From: Nephrocerus scutellatus
Lineage: Eukaryota > Arthropoda > Insecta > Diptera > Pipunculidae
NCBI GenBank assembly: GCA_947095585.1
Contig: OX352761.1
Coordinates: 130,168,277 to 130,232,276, forward strand
Reading direction: 5' to 3'
Length of the DNA: 64,000 bases
In this document: positions 1 to 9,368 of the stretch, piece by piece
Layout: every line of letters begins with the position of its first letter
Position numbering within the stretch: the first letter of the stretch is position 1
Program-made: the position numbers and the translations under genes
The notes under the pieces: model-generated
What the model was told of the DNA's origin: nothing
What the model saw: only the letters and a program-made list of their open reading frames with translations
The model's database searches: none

Positions 1-639
1 TAATAAAGGCAGCAGCATACAGGGAACCTTTTAGAAAACAATGAATTTAAATTAAAGTACTTACACTAATTGCATAATACTCGCATTGCGATTTAGTGCA
101 TGTTATTTACCTTTCGCAAATATTTTATGTGTGTGGGAATTTCAATTAATTGCTGAATTCTAATTAAAATCACTAAATGTAAACCGTAAACATTTAAAAT
201 CTGTAAAATTAATTAAATAATTTTGAAATGACTCTAAAAAATATTGTATTATGGGTATATTATTATATTTAATCATATTCATTTCCATAGTCGACATAAT
301 TTTCACGAGTTGACATAATCTCGGATGGCCGCAAAATTTAGCCACAAATAGCACCGCGACGCAACGTGGCATTTTGATCATTTAATTGCCAATAAACCAA
401 ATGCTATTTATGGGGTTCACATTTGAAATTGGTGCAAAGATGGCAAGAGGTTATTTCAATATAAAACACACCTTGCTTCATTTCACCTATAAAGATACAC
501 CGAAAGAACTTCACTACAATGAACATGTCCAATAATAGAACAGAATTTGTGCTGATAAACAATCAACAGTCACTAAATATTGTACCGCTACCAAACACAA
601 TATTATAAATATATATTACACTTTATATTAATAGCTGAG
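1..639. other. AT-rich intergenic sequence, no gene seen
   Basis: No open frame here resembles a protein and no tRNA boxes or clear repeat ends are visible. The stretch is AT-rich and ordinary for fly intergenic DNA. Confidence 0.5.
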
Positions 640-786
640 CTGAGCGTCCGTTTTGACACTAATATCGTTCCTACCATTATAATTATCGACGCCCATAACA
701 CTCTTCCCCCCACCACTCGTTCCACTGACCATTACCAAATAGCGGCGACTTACCATTACTATTTATCTCAGCGACCTCGAAAACTA

Positions 787-2005
787 TACGAGGGTGGTCT
801 GAAAAGTTTCCAACCCAACAAAGATACAAAGATACCATTCTTCTTCAAATTTATTTTCATTTTTCTACATAATCTGCTAGTAAGTCTAAAAACTTCTCCC
901 AGAGATGCTCGCATCTCAATAACCCGTCAAAGTAGTACTCGACGTCTTTTTCTGCAAAATAATTGTTTAAGAACGTCTCCTCCGAAAATCTCTGTCCTCC
1001 GAGAGCAAATATCTTAGGGAAATATCTTACAAAAAAGTCATTTAGAATAGATCTGATAAATAAGGGCGGTCAAGCAGTTCAAACTATAATTCTAGGATTT
1101 TCACCATTTATTTTTGTTTCTTGGGTATTATAGTGTATTCAAGTTATATCTACAGTTATAAATCGGCAACAAAATGTGTTTGGTCTAACGTGAGCAAACG
1201 CAGCACCCAACGCGTGGACATCTTTGACATGTTAGTGTCAGTGGTGCAGTGGTTAGAACTATTGGCTCCTACTCTGAGGATACTGGGTTCGATTCCCGGT
1301 GCGTCCAAGAAACGCATAAATTGTTCTCACCGCACTGACCATCTAGATTATAAGTACACATAATACGATGCTCGGTTGAGTTTGTTGTATAAAGTAATCT
1401 AGATGTAGAGCTATCAATGTTGACTTATGAGCACAATATTCTAGTTTGTGGGTGTTCGGGTCTGAACTCAATTCTACCCACCACGAACTTTCCTTCTTCT
1501 ATCCAAATATTTTCAAGCCCACGCTGTGCCTAGGAATTAGAGGGGGCAAATCCGCTAATTGTAAAAAAAAGCTTTCTCATGCCTAATTCTTCATTCAATA
1601 TGAGACTAACACGTTTTTTGGACATATTCATAGCCTCTGCTATCATTTACTCTTTAATTCGTCGGTCGTCTAACACCATTTGGTGAACTTGAGAGATGTT
1701 ATCGCCAATTTTTGATGGTGCAGAGACCCAGTACGCAGCGTTCAACTAGTTTTTGATATGCGTAGTCGTATTGCCTTTCAAAATAAAATATTTAATGACA
1801 GCTCGATACTCGACTTTTTCACTATTTTCACAAAAACCCTCACATCGACTCACTCAAATGATTGTCAAACAACAACTGCGCATCCAAAATGGCTGCAATT
1901 TTGGTGAGTACATTTCAAAAGATACTAAAATACATTCTCTAGCTATTGTTGACGAGTGCTGCCATCCTCGTGTTCAGGTCGGAAACTTTTCAGCCTACCC
2001 TCGTA
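787..2005. mobile_element. Mariner-like relic with matching terminal inverted repeats
   Basis: The left end reads TACGAGGGTGGTCTGAAAAG, and the reverse complement of the right end (to 2005) reads TACGAGGGTAGGCTGAAAAG. The TIRs therefore match over nearly 30 bp with a few changes and are flanked by TA, the usual mariner target duplication. No intact transposase frame remains. The interior holds a tRNA-like insertion near 1232-1312. Ends, TSD and size of about 1.2 kb fit the Tc1/mariner superfamily; the subfamily is not settled. Confidence 0.75.
1232..1312 (+). repeat. tRNA-like sequence, probable SINE head
   Basis: A B-box GGTTCGATTCC (1286-1296) is perfect, with a pairing T arm. An A-box-like GTGGTGCAGTGGTTAG lies about 40 bp upstream at 1241-1256. 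The acceptor arms do not pair, so this is not a functional tRNA. It sits inside the mariner relic and is probably the head of a tRNA-derived SINE whose body runs toward about 1500. Confidence 0.45.
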
Positions 2006-2495
2006 GAATCGACACTAATATTAACCCTCCACCATTGACCCACTATCAATAGATGTGTTTTACCATCACTATTCATCCCAGCGACCATGATTATCGGAAG
2101 ACACACCTTAACAACATCCGGTAACTCCGCACCATTCTACCGACCGATATTCATTTCGGCGATCCAGAAAACTATAGACCATCTGTGTATGATTCCGATG
2201 GTAACTAATGAATGTGTTTTGTTTTTTGATGTCGGAGTTCTCTGTTTTTTCTGATTTCGCCGACATAAAAAAAACACTTTATATTTTAATATTTAATTGC
2301 GCCTACATTCATGCAACTGTTTTGTTTAACTATAAAGAACAACATCCAACTCAAATATCATTATTAAACGTCTTTCAGTTATCTGAACGAGTGTTATATA
2401 CATTTTTCGTTTATAAAGTATCTAACGCACTAAATTGTTAAGTCGTTTCTCTTACAGCATGTGTCATATAAAATGTTTGACAATCGATCACTCAA

Positions 2496-2610
2496 GTCAG
2501 GATGGCCGAGCGGTCTAAGGCGCCAGACTCAAGAGTAATCTTGCCCTTATGGGTTCTACTGAGCGTTCTGGTCCTCTCTGAGGGCGTGGGTTCAAATCCC
2601 ACTTCTGACA
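2496..2610 (+). tRNA. tRNA-Leu-CAA: tRNA-Leu (anticodon CAA) with intron
   Basis: The acceptor arm GTCAGGA pairs with TTCTGAC (one G-T wobble). The D arm, the long type II variable arm and the T arm GTGGGTTCAAATCCCAC are all present. The anticodon CAA is at 2530-2532. A 32-nt intron at about 2534-2565 follows position 37, the usual eukaryotic place, leaving an 83-nt mature tRNA. An intron in tRNA-Leu(CAA) is normal for flies. The A and B boxes inside the gene act as the Pol III promoter. It looks fully functional. Confidence 0.96.
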
Positions 2611-2614
2611 AAAC

Positions 2615-2622
2615 TTTTTTTT
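2615..2622 (+). terminator. Pol III T-run terminator of tRNA-Leu
   Basis: A run of eight T residues starts five bases after the tRNA 3' end, with a second T-run shortly after. This is the standard RNA polymerase III stop. Confidence 0.85.
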
Positions 2623-2686
2623 GTTTGGTTTTTTTTCACAACACCCAATGATTTGTTATTTTTTTAAATTCTCTATATTAACTTCG

Positions 2687-2995
2687 CGTGCACGTGGCTG
2701 GCTGGTTGGCTGGCTGGCTGGCTGGTCAGATTTTCTGATCAATTTTTAGCCAACTTCCCATGGCCCGATTTTATTTCCTGTATATTTCTATTAAAATTTG
2801 AGGCCCCTCGGACCTCGGGTTCGGGGGGCTCTCATACAAATATTTTACAAAATTTACCCGATTTTCTTTAAAATTTGTACACATGTGTGTTTTCGATGGA
2901 AAACACTTTTTGTAAAAATTTGGAGCGATCGGCCCCTTGGGGACCCCAATATACAATTTTTAAATATCGCTATATCGCATCAGATCACGGTAAAG
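2687..2995 (+). repeat. GC-patch dispersed repeat, copy 1
   Basis: It opens with TTCGCGTGCACGTGGCTGG and a (GGCT)n run at about 2695-2726. It continues with TTTTTAGCCAACTTCCCATG, then GC-rich patches in an AT-rich frame, including CATACAAAT, ACCCGATTTT, ACACATGTGTG and ACACTTTTTGTAAAAATTTGG. The same blocks in the same order appear in copies near 8600-8890, 15765-15930 and 49075-49380. No coding frame is believable. The family is not recognised. Confidence 0.7.
2695..2726 (+). repeat. (GGCT)n microsatellite
   Basis: About seven imperfect GGCT/GGTT units lie within the start of the GC-patch repeat. Other copies of that family have a shorter GGCTGG run at the same place, so this is an expansion inside the element. 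Confidence 0.85.
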
Positions 2996-3019
2996 TCTGA
3001 GCTCTGTGCTTTGTGAGCA

Positions 3020-6000
3020 GCGCTGTTCGCGTCATTTCGTGGATGATTTTGCCACAAGCCGAGGGTTGTTTTTTTTTATATAAGAAATTTATTGTATCTG
3101 CTGTAATAATGTTACGAATTCATTTATCGGATGGAATTTGATGTAGATGTAAAACACAAAGTCTTATAAGGAAATAGGAAACCTTTAAATGTTTTAATTA
3201 TGCTGTAGTAGGCAACAACATAATGTAAATTCAAAGAAATTAAAAGAAAGAAAAAAATTTGTTTTTGCCCTTTCATGATTGCATAGTTTGCTTGCAATAC
3301 ATTGCGGCTTTTAATAAGTTAAATATACAAATAAAATAAAAATTAAGAAACAGTTTAGCACAAATGTTCGATTTATCGTGAGCTTAAAAGTAGACCAAAG
3401 ATAATTACAAAGCATTGAAATAATTATCGTTTGTTTTGGTAAACTATTACCAATATCTATCAGTAATAACAAAACTGTGCATCAATATTGCACACGTATA
3501 ACAAGCTCTATTACAATCTACATAATAATATCCAGAAAACGACGACCGGTTAGATAATTGTCTGTGTCGAAAGGATAAAGTGTTCCACAGCGACTTGAAC
3601 ACCATAGTTACTGGAAGAAGTTTAGCTCATCATATAATCGATTTCATTCAAAGCAAACTATTTTTAATTTATGTAAAGGATGATGTATTATTTTTCTACC
3701 AGGAAAAGAACTAATTTCACTAACATTAAACGCAACGATTCAATTTCTGTAACTGTGTATTATATTCGAATAACAACCTACATCATCTATGTGGATCTGC
3801 AACCATTTTTCAAAGTTGCCATGGTATCTAAAAGGAAAATTTAATAACTCGCCACACGGTGGTCTAAGCAATAATCAATATCAAAATCAATTTCCTTGAT
3901 AAAATTATGTCGTGGCAATTTTCATGGCTTTGAGAGGTAGTTTTAAATAGCGACCCCATTGAAGACGTGTACTTTCGCAAGGATAAACAGATTGTTGTTG
4001 CGACGCACAATAAGGATCTCAACGAGGACACGAGATACAGATAGCGCATCTTTGCACTTGTGCTCCGGAAAAACATGAAATTCAATTAAAATGAGGCAGC
4101 ATCGTCCTGATGGCAATGGAACTCTTCCAACGTATCTACTAGAGACTTTACAACAATGATTTTTATGAAATGAATTCTTACAGTAGTCGTGCCAGTAAAA
4201 AAAACAATTTCGAAAAAAGAATTCCAAGTGCCGTTTATAAAAAGTGTAAACATTCCTATTACTACTGATTGGAAAGAGGGGAAAAAGAGAAATGCTGTAC
4301 CTTAATCACTTAGTAAAAAAATCCATCTGCTCATCGCAAAGGAAATTGATTCTTTTATTAATCGTTACGAATATTTCACTGTTACTCTACACTACAGCGT
4401 CTTATTTCTTCAAATGGAAATAAATTGAAATCGATGAAATCGATTAAAGATAAACCGAATATTAAACAAAGTCCTTCGAAGAATTTCTATCGGATGGACG
4501 CAGTAAGAGCACAGCACGAACAACCCGAACCAGCGAATATAAAATGAAAAATGACTAAATCTAAAGGAAATTAAGATATTTAAACGTTTGTACTTATCAC
4601 CCAGCATGTCCACATAACTGTCAAAGGCATAAACTAACGAAAAGCATTTAACTGTGCTGTCTACTAAGTTCTCGATTGCAAAAGTTAAATTTCCTTGGGT
4701 TAAGAAATTTGAAGTGAGCTTTTAATCGGTAGATCTCCACTATGAGACTGGAATAAAGTTGCTTCTCCTTCAAAATGATTAATGCTAAAGGCTGCCATAA
4801 ATGGGTGACTGTGTCAGCGATATATTCCATTTTCCCCATTATCACCATGACTGACTTGCTCCATTGAGAGAGTATGGTTTGGAGGTTGAATGGAAATAAA
4901 CCATCGCGATGTTTTATTACCAAATGTTTGGGGGCGACAATATGATTTCGCTTTGTTTCAGACAAAATCATAACAAAGGAGAATTTCAGCACAATGTAAC
5001 AATTGCATTAAAATAAAGGTCTGACCTGTTTCTTTAGGGATATTTCCTTTTTGTTTTCAGATGATTTAATTAAGAACACACACAACTTTTTAAGCTTAAA
5101 AAGTATATTATTATTTTATGAAAAACGTGATTCGATTTCAATGCTGTTTTGCACATTTAGGGGCACAATCAAGCTGTTTTACCATTTTTGTAACCCACAA
5201 CATTTTTGCCTTTTAACTTAAATTCACATTAATTTTAGGATTGCATTTTTTCTGATAATCTTTCTTCTCGCATCTGTGCAGAAAAATGTTCGAAATGGAT
5301 GAAAAAACGAAATTAACTATTCATACAAAGTGATTTATGTTCTCATGCATTTAAAGTGCGATTCTGAAAAACATCCTTCTATGCAGTAAGGACATCATGA
5401 TGGTGGTCATTTTCCCTCACAGTGGATGGTTTTGTTACAGTGTCCACTATACGAGTAGGTCCATTGTCCGGCGCCCTTATCCCTTGAGTATCCGAATTGC
5501 ATCACGTTTTGTGTCCCATCTCTCCATCGTGTTAATGGTGCAAGGATTTATTGCTAAGATGAAATTATTTTGGAATTTTTAATTTACTAACGGAATGTTA
5601 CAAAAAAAGAAATGTGTGAGCAGTAGAATTGCATTGTATGTCACACTTACATACTGCATTTGAATGTTTTCAAATTCAGCATATTCAGAGCTGAATATTT
5701 TTTTTAAATATAAATTTCTATAGAGGTGCTTTCCATTAAGTGACTCGGATATTTAATCCGACTGATCTTATAGAAATCCAATTAAGATAAAACAACTCTC
5801 TTTTAATTGCAAGAAGCACATAGATATATTTTATGACTATGGCTGACACTGGTGTTGGTTACTTGTCAGATTTTACTTTATATACTGAATATACGGGCAG
5901 CAGTTTTATTTTCTAGCATAGCAGCGAAAATTGCTACTGAGAAATTAGGGTACTTTTGGCAAACTGATTTTTTGGTAGATATAACTTATAAGTGGTTTTC

Positions 6001-6331
6001 TTCTAGTGCTCCCAGCACACGGGTTTTATTTTATGTGAAATTTGACTGATGAATATGACAGATAGTATTCAGTCGACGTGTAATAAGGCCGGCAGGTGCA
6101 CTTGCGAAAATTTTGTTAAAAATAACTCGAAAGATATACCTACACACCTCAAAAACTAAATGGATAAAATTATACATTACACCCGATTATGATAATATTA
6201 AGTGACTTAGGCGAACGTTCGACTCGCTAGAACATAATAGGGGCTTTAATCCTACCCAATTAAAAATGTACCTATGTGTAGTGCTGATACCAAAATACTC
6301 TAGTGACAATTTGACACAAAGTCGTCAAATC
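3020..6331. other. Intergenic sequence without a recognised gene
   Basis: Open frames on the minus strand at 3943-4227 and 4648-4992 (94 and 114 codons) do not match a family I know. They have no visible splice partners or repeat ends. I cannot assign a function and treat the region as intergenic. Confidence 0.4.
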
Positions 6332-6403
6332 GGTTCTATGGTGTAATGGTTAGCACTCTGGACTTTGAATCCAGCGATCCGAGTTCAAATCTCGGTAGAA
6401 CCT
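6332..6403 (+). tRNA. tRNA-Gln-TTG: tRNA-Gln (anticodon UUG)
   Basis: The gene is 72 nt. Acceptor GGTTCTA pairs exactly with TAGAACC and is followed by discriminator T. Anticodon stem CTGGA/TCCAG encloses TTG at 6365-6367. The T arm is CCGAGTTCAAATCTCGG. A and B boxes are intact and no intron is present. All features fit a working fly tRNA-Gln. Confidence 0.97.
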
Positions 6404-6409
6404 TCAGTG

Positions 6410-6419
6410 TTTTTTTTTT
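6410..6419 (+). terminator. Pol III T-run terminator of tRNA-Gln
   Basis: Ten T residues begin seven bases after the tRNA 3' end, a strong RNA polymerase III stop. Confidence 0.85.
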
Positions 6420-6639
6420 ATAAATTGAAAAATAGTTCGTGTAGATTCAGTGGATCCTCACTTTCATTTCGTCACCACTACTATTACGAGCTATGCCGTA
6501 GTCGCCACGCGTGACTAAGAGACAGTCAGTGGGAAATTTCAAAGCGACATGGAAATGCATTTACTTCTTTTCGAAATGACAATTTATGTATGTATAAAAT
6601 TTATAAAAATATAAAAGAACAAATATATATTTCCTAGCT

Positions 6640-7065
6640 CACCCGACAGACGTTGTCCTGTCCCACTTTCAATAAATTTGTTAAGATCGTTTTGTGAACT
6701 TGTGAAAAGCTATTTGTTTTGCGATATCGTGTCACAGTATAAGTCACATCAGTATTCGCAGAAATACCCGGCATTTGCCTGCTGTCCCATCCCACTTACC
6801 CCCGCCCACTGACCACCCGCCCACCGACGGCACGCCCACTTACACCCGCGTTTCCCGGCTGCCCTATCCCACTGACCCCCGCCCACTTAAACCCCACTAA
6901 CTAACCAACTCACCAATCCAAAAGGCTCCAGCGCCATCTGCGGGGCTGATTTGTGAATCTAAACCATCACGGCGTCACCCAAACGCATACAAAAAAAATT
7001 CATTCAAATCGGTCCAGCCGTTTAGGAGGAGTTCAGTGACATACACACGTAGAATATAAAGAAGA
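6640..7065 (+). repeat. C-rich dispersed repeat with a non-LTR-like 3' end
   Basis: The block contains repeated short phrases such as CCCACTTACCCCCGCCCACT and CCCACTGACC. It ends in ATCGGTCCAGCCGTTTAGGA and GTGACATACACACG, a type of ending often seen on insect non-LTR elements and their SINE passengers. There is no coding frame. The assignment rests on the style of the 3' end only. Confidence 0.45.
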
Positions 7066-7435
7066 AGATTAGAATTGGTAGATGTGAAAGAAATAAAAAT
7101 TTATTGAAATTATAATGTGTATTGAATTATGGTGCGGAGAAAGTTTAGACTAACTTTTTTAAAATTAAGTTCTATTTGTAATTTTTAAAAGGTTTTTATT
7201 AAATCGCTTTCTTTTATGCTGCTGCTCGGGTGGAATTTCGTTATTGATTTTAAACTAACTTCCCGCTGAGCTAGAGACTTGAGATTTTAAAACAAAGTGA
7301 TTTTGTAAAAGGCATACTGTAGGGCTTAGAATTAACCTCTTAATTCAATAACGACAATACATTAGCATACCCCGAAATCGCTCGTTCGAAATTGTCATCA
7401 TTCGCATATAAACGTCTTCATCCGGAACAAGAAAA

Positions 7436-7752
7436 TGAATACCACTCAAGTGGTTGCACTAATTTATGCGGGACAGAACCAAAGCAAAGTGGCTCGACAA
7501 TAAAATTTAAGTGTAGCAGAGATATCAAGAAACTGGCGGGTTCATAGGACCTAGCCGACCTCGTGCTACAACACAGCGTGATGACCGCTTTCTTGTGACG
7601 ACTTCGTTGCGAAATAGTCGTTTAACTGCAGTTCAACTGGGGCAGCGGCTCTAAGAAGTTCGCGAAGTTGAAGTCAGTCGGCGGACAGCTAGAAGACGAC
7701 TTCGAAAAGGTGATATGACTGCACACAGATCAGCTAACGGGCCGAAATTGAC
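7436..7752 (+). mobile_element. Tc1-type transposase fragment (N-terminal HTH)
   Basis: In the plus strand, with stops and frame changes, the peptide pieces TTQVVALIYAGQNQSKVAR, PRATTQRDDRFLVTTSLR and RRTARRRLRKG are readable in order. They match the paired helix-turn-helix DNA-binding half of Tc1-family transposases. The catalytic half is missing: a non-LTR fragment in the opposite orientation replaces it near 7753. This is a dead relic. Confidence 0.75.
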
Positions 7753-8600
7753 CCCAGCCTTAGTTTCAGTTTTATCGAGATCATTTGGATTGGATAGAAT
7801 TACAATGGCCTGCTTGATCTGGATGAAAGCTTCCTGTACAGCTCTTGGGTGTCTAACAACGATGTCAATATCGTCTGCGTAAGCCAGTGTATGAATGGAC
7901 TTATAAAGGATTGTTCCTCTCGCCGTTACGTCAGAGTCTCGGATCACTTTCTCCAACGCCAGGTCGCCAGGACACAGGTCAGTCCATACCCTTGTCGGAG
8001 CCCGTTATAGATGTTGAATTGGCTTGATAGTGATCCGGATATTTTTACTTTGAATTTAACATTGGTCATACCTACATAGTCGTATCAGTTTATTTGGGAT
8101 GCCGGATTCCCTCATGGCTTTATAAAGTTCTACTCTGGCTATGCTATCATAGGCGGCTTTAAAGTCTATAAAAAGATGGTGTAGTGAGTTTTGAAACTCT
8201 AGACATTTTTCAATCACCTGTCTAAGGGTGTAAATCTGATCAGTTGGTGGTTTGCTTGGGATGAAGCCACACTGGTATGGACCAATGATGACTGTAGCGT
8301 ATCTATCTTGAAGAATATCCTGTCTTGAAGGATAGTGGAGAAAATCTTATACGCGGTACTCAACATCATTGCTGCATTTTGTGATATCTCCCTTCTTATG
8401 TATGGGGCACAGGATGCCTCTTCGCCAGTCTTCTTGTGTCGATTCTTATTCCCATACTTGCACTATTATTTCATGAATTGTTTGGTGGGGCCTCCTTTTT
8501 TATCAGTTCCGCTGAAATCCCACCAGATCCCGGGGCCTTACTGTTGGGATCTTTTCTTGCATTGGAGGAAAATTACCGGCGGCCACCACGTGGGGGTTTG
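7753..8600 (-). mobile_element. Non-LTR reverse transcriptase fragment
   Basis: Read on the minus strand, the blocks are KAPGSGGISAELI, CPIHKKGD, YQCGFIPSKPPTDQIYTLRQ, LFIDFKAAYDSIAR and LAYADDID. These are the ordered motifs of a non-LTR reverse transcriptase: fingers, the first catalytic Asp in the DFKAAYDS block, and the YADD box. Frameshifts and stops are present and both ends are lost. It abuts a Tc1 fragment on the left and a GC-patch repeat on the right. Confidence 0.8.
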
Positions 8601-8890
8601 ATCCCACTTCCACCAGTCAGAGATAGTTACGGCCACCTGCAATTTATATGGGAGCTCCTCGGCCTTGGGGCCCGATCACTTCCAAACTATAACAAAAAGT
8701 GTTGTCATCGAAGATGAATCAAATCGGCCCGATCACTTCCAAATTTTAATAGTGTTGTTATCGGGGATACAGATGTGTGCAAAATTGAAATAAAATCGGG
8801 ATTTAGGAAGTGGGTTAAAATAGATCACAAGATTCCACCAGCCAGCCCGCCACAAACAAACACACGTGCACGCGAAATTAATGCTGAGAA
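8600..8890 (-). repeat. GC-patch dispersed repeat, copy 2
   Basis: The reverse complement begins TTCGCGTGCACGTGTGTTTG, then GTGGCGGGCTGGCTGG, ATCTTGTGAT and CCCGATTTTATTTCAA. It shows the ACACAT...GATRACAACACT block twice, about 65 bp apart, so the element contains internal tandem units. Order and wording match copies 1, 3 and 4. Confidence 0.7.
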
Positions 8891-8978
8891 AAGATTTTCA
8901 TTAAAACTGAAAAAATTTAAATAATCAAAAATCATTAGAAAGCAAGAATGCAAGAAAGCATAGTAGTCTCAGTTTGTC

Positions 8979-8984
8979 TTTATT
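8979..8984 (-). promoter_or_regulatory. Poly(A) signal AATAAA for the threonine aldolase gene
   Basis: AATAAA on the minus strand lies 43 bases past the stop codon of the threonine aldolase gene, the only canonical hexamer close by. Confidence 0.65.
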
Positions 8985-9027
8985 AGAATACTAATATACG
9001 TAATATACTCTTTACAGCGAATCCCCT

Positions 9028-9368
9028 TTAGTTGCTCTCAAGTTTCAATAAGTCGTCAAATTCTCGTACAACATATTCGAACTTCTTAATGGCCAATTGA
9101 ATATCCATTTCGGTAATTTGCTGATAGATAACAATTCGTGCAAATTCCCAATCTCGCGAACTGACTTTCAGAATAATGCCCCGGGGTGTAGTGGTACCAT
9201 TTTTATCAGCTGAAATGCCATCCTGAAGCTCCTTGTCCGTGACACGTACTAGTCGGTCAGCAAAATTCGAAGCGGTAAGCTTTTCGTTGATTACACGAAT
9301 TAAAAGGATGTTCGAATGAACATTCGCCAAATCAACGGTGATGTTTGGACTTTGTATGTTGTATATTG
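9028..9368 (-). CDS. Threonine aldolase exon 5 (C-terminal)
   Basis: The exon encodes the C-terminal domain with ANVHSNILL and ends in KLESN then TAA. The acceptor CTAG before CAATAT keeps phase and gives [17 protein letters not shown] at the joint. Confidence 0.9.

Larger units (their letters stand above)
640..2190 (+). repeat. Degenerate tandem repeat interrupted by a mariner relic
   Basis: Phrases recur on both sides of the mariner relic. GACACTAATAT occurs near 655 and 2011. A form of TATTTATCTCAGCGACC near 760 recurs with changes near 2070 (ATTCATCCCAGCGACC) and near 2148 (ATTCATTTCGGCGATCC). AAAACTATA occurs at about 780 and 2170. The units look like a diverged minisatellite of roughly 100 bp that received the insertion in the phrase AAAACTATA. 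I do not recognise the family. Confidence 0.5.

Noticed and set aside
580..1017. Plus-strand 145-codon frame
   Set aside because: It crosses the end of the tandem repeat and the left TIR of the mariner relic; not a gene.
4648..4992. Minus-strand 114-codon open frame
   Set aside because: It has a protein-like look but I could not place it in any family, find a neighbouring exon or see transposon ends; reported only as part of an unassigned region.
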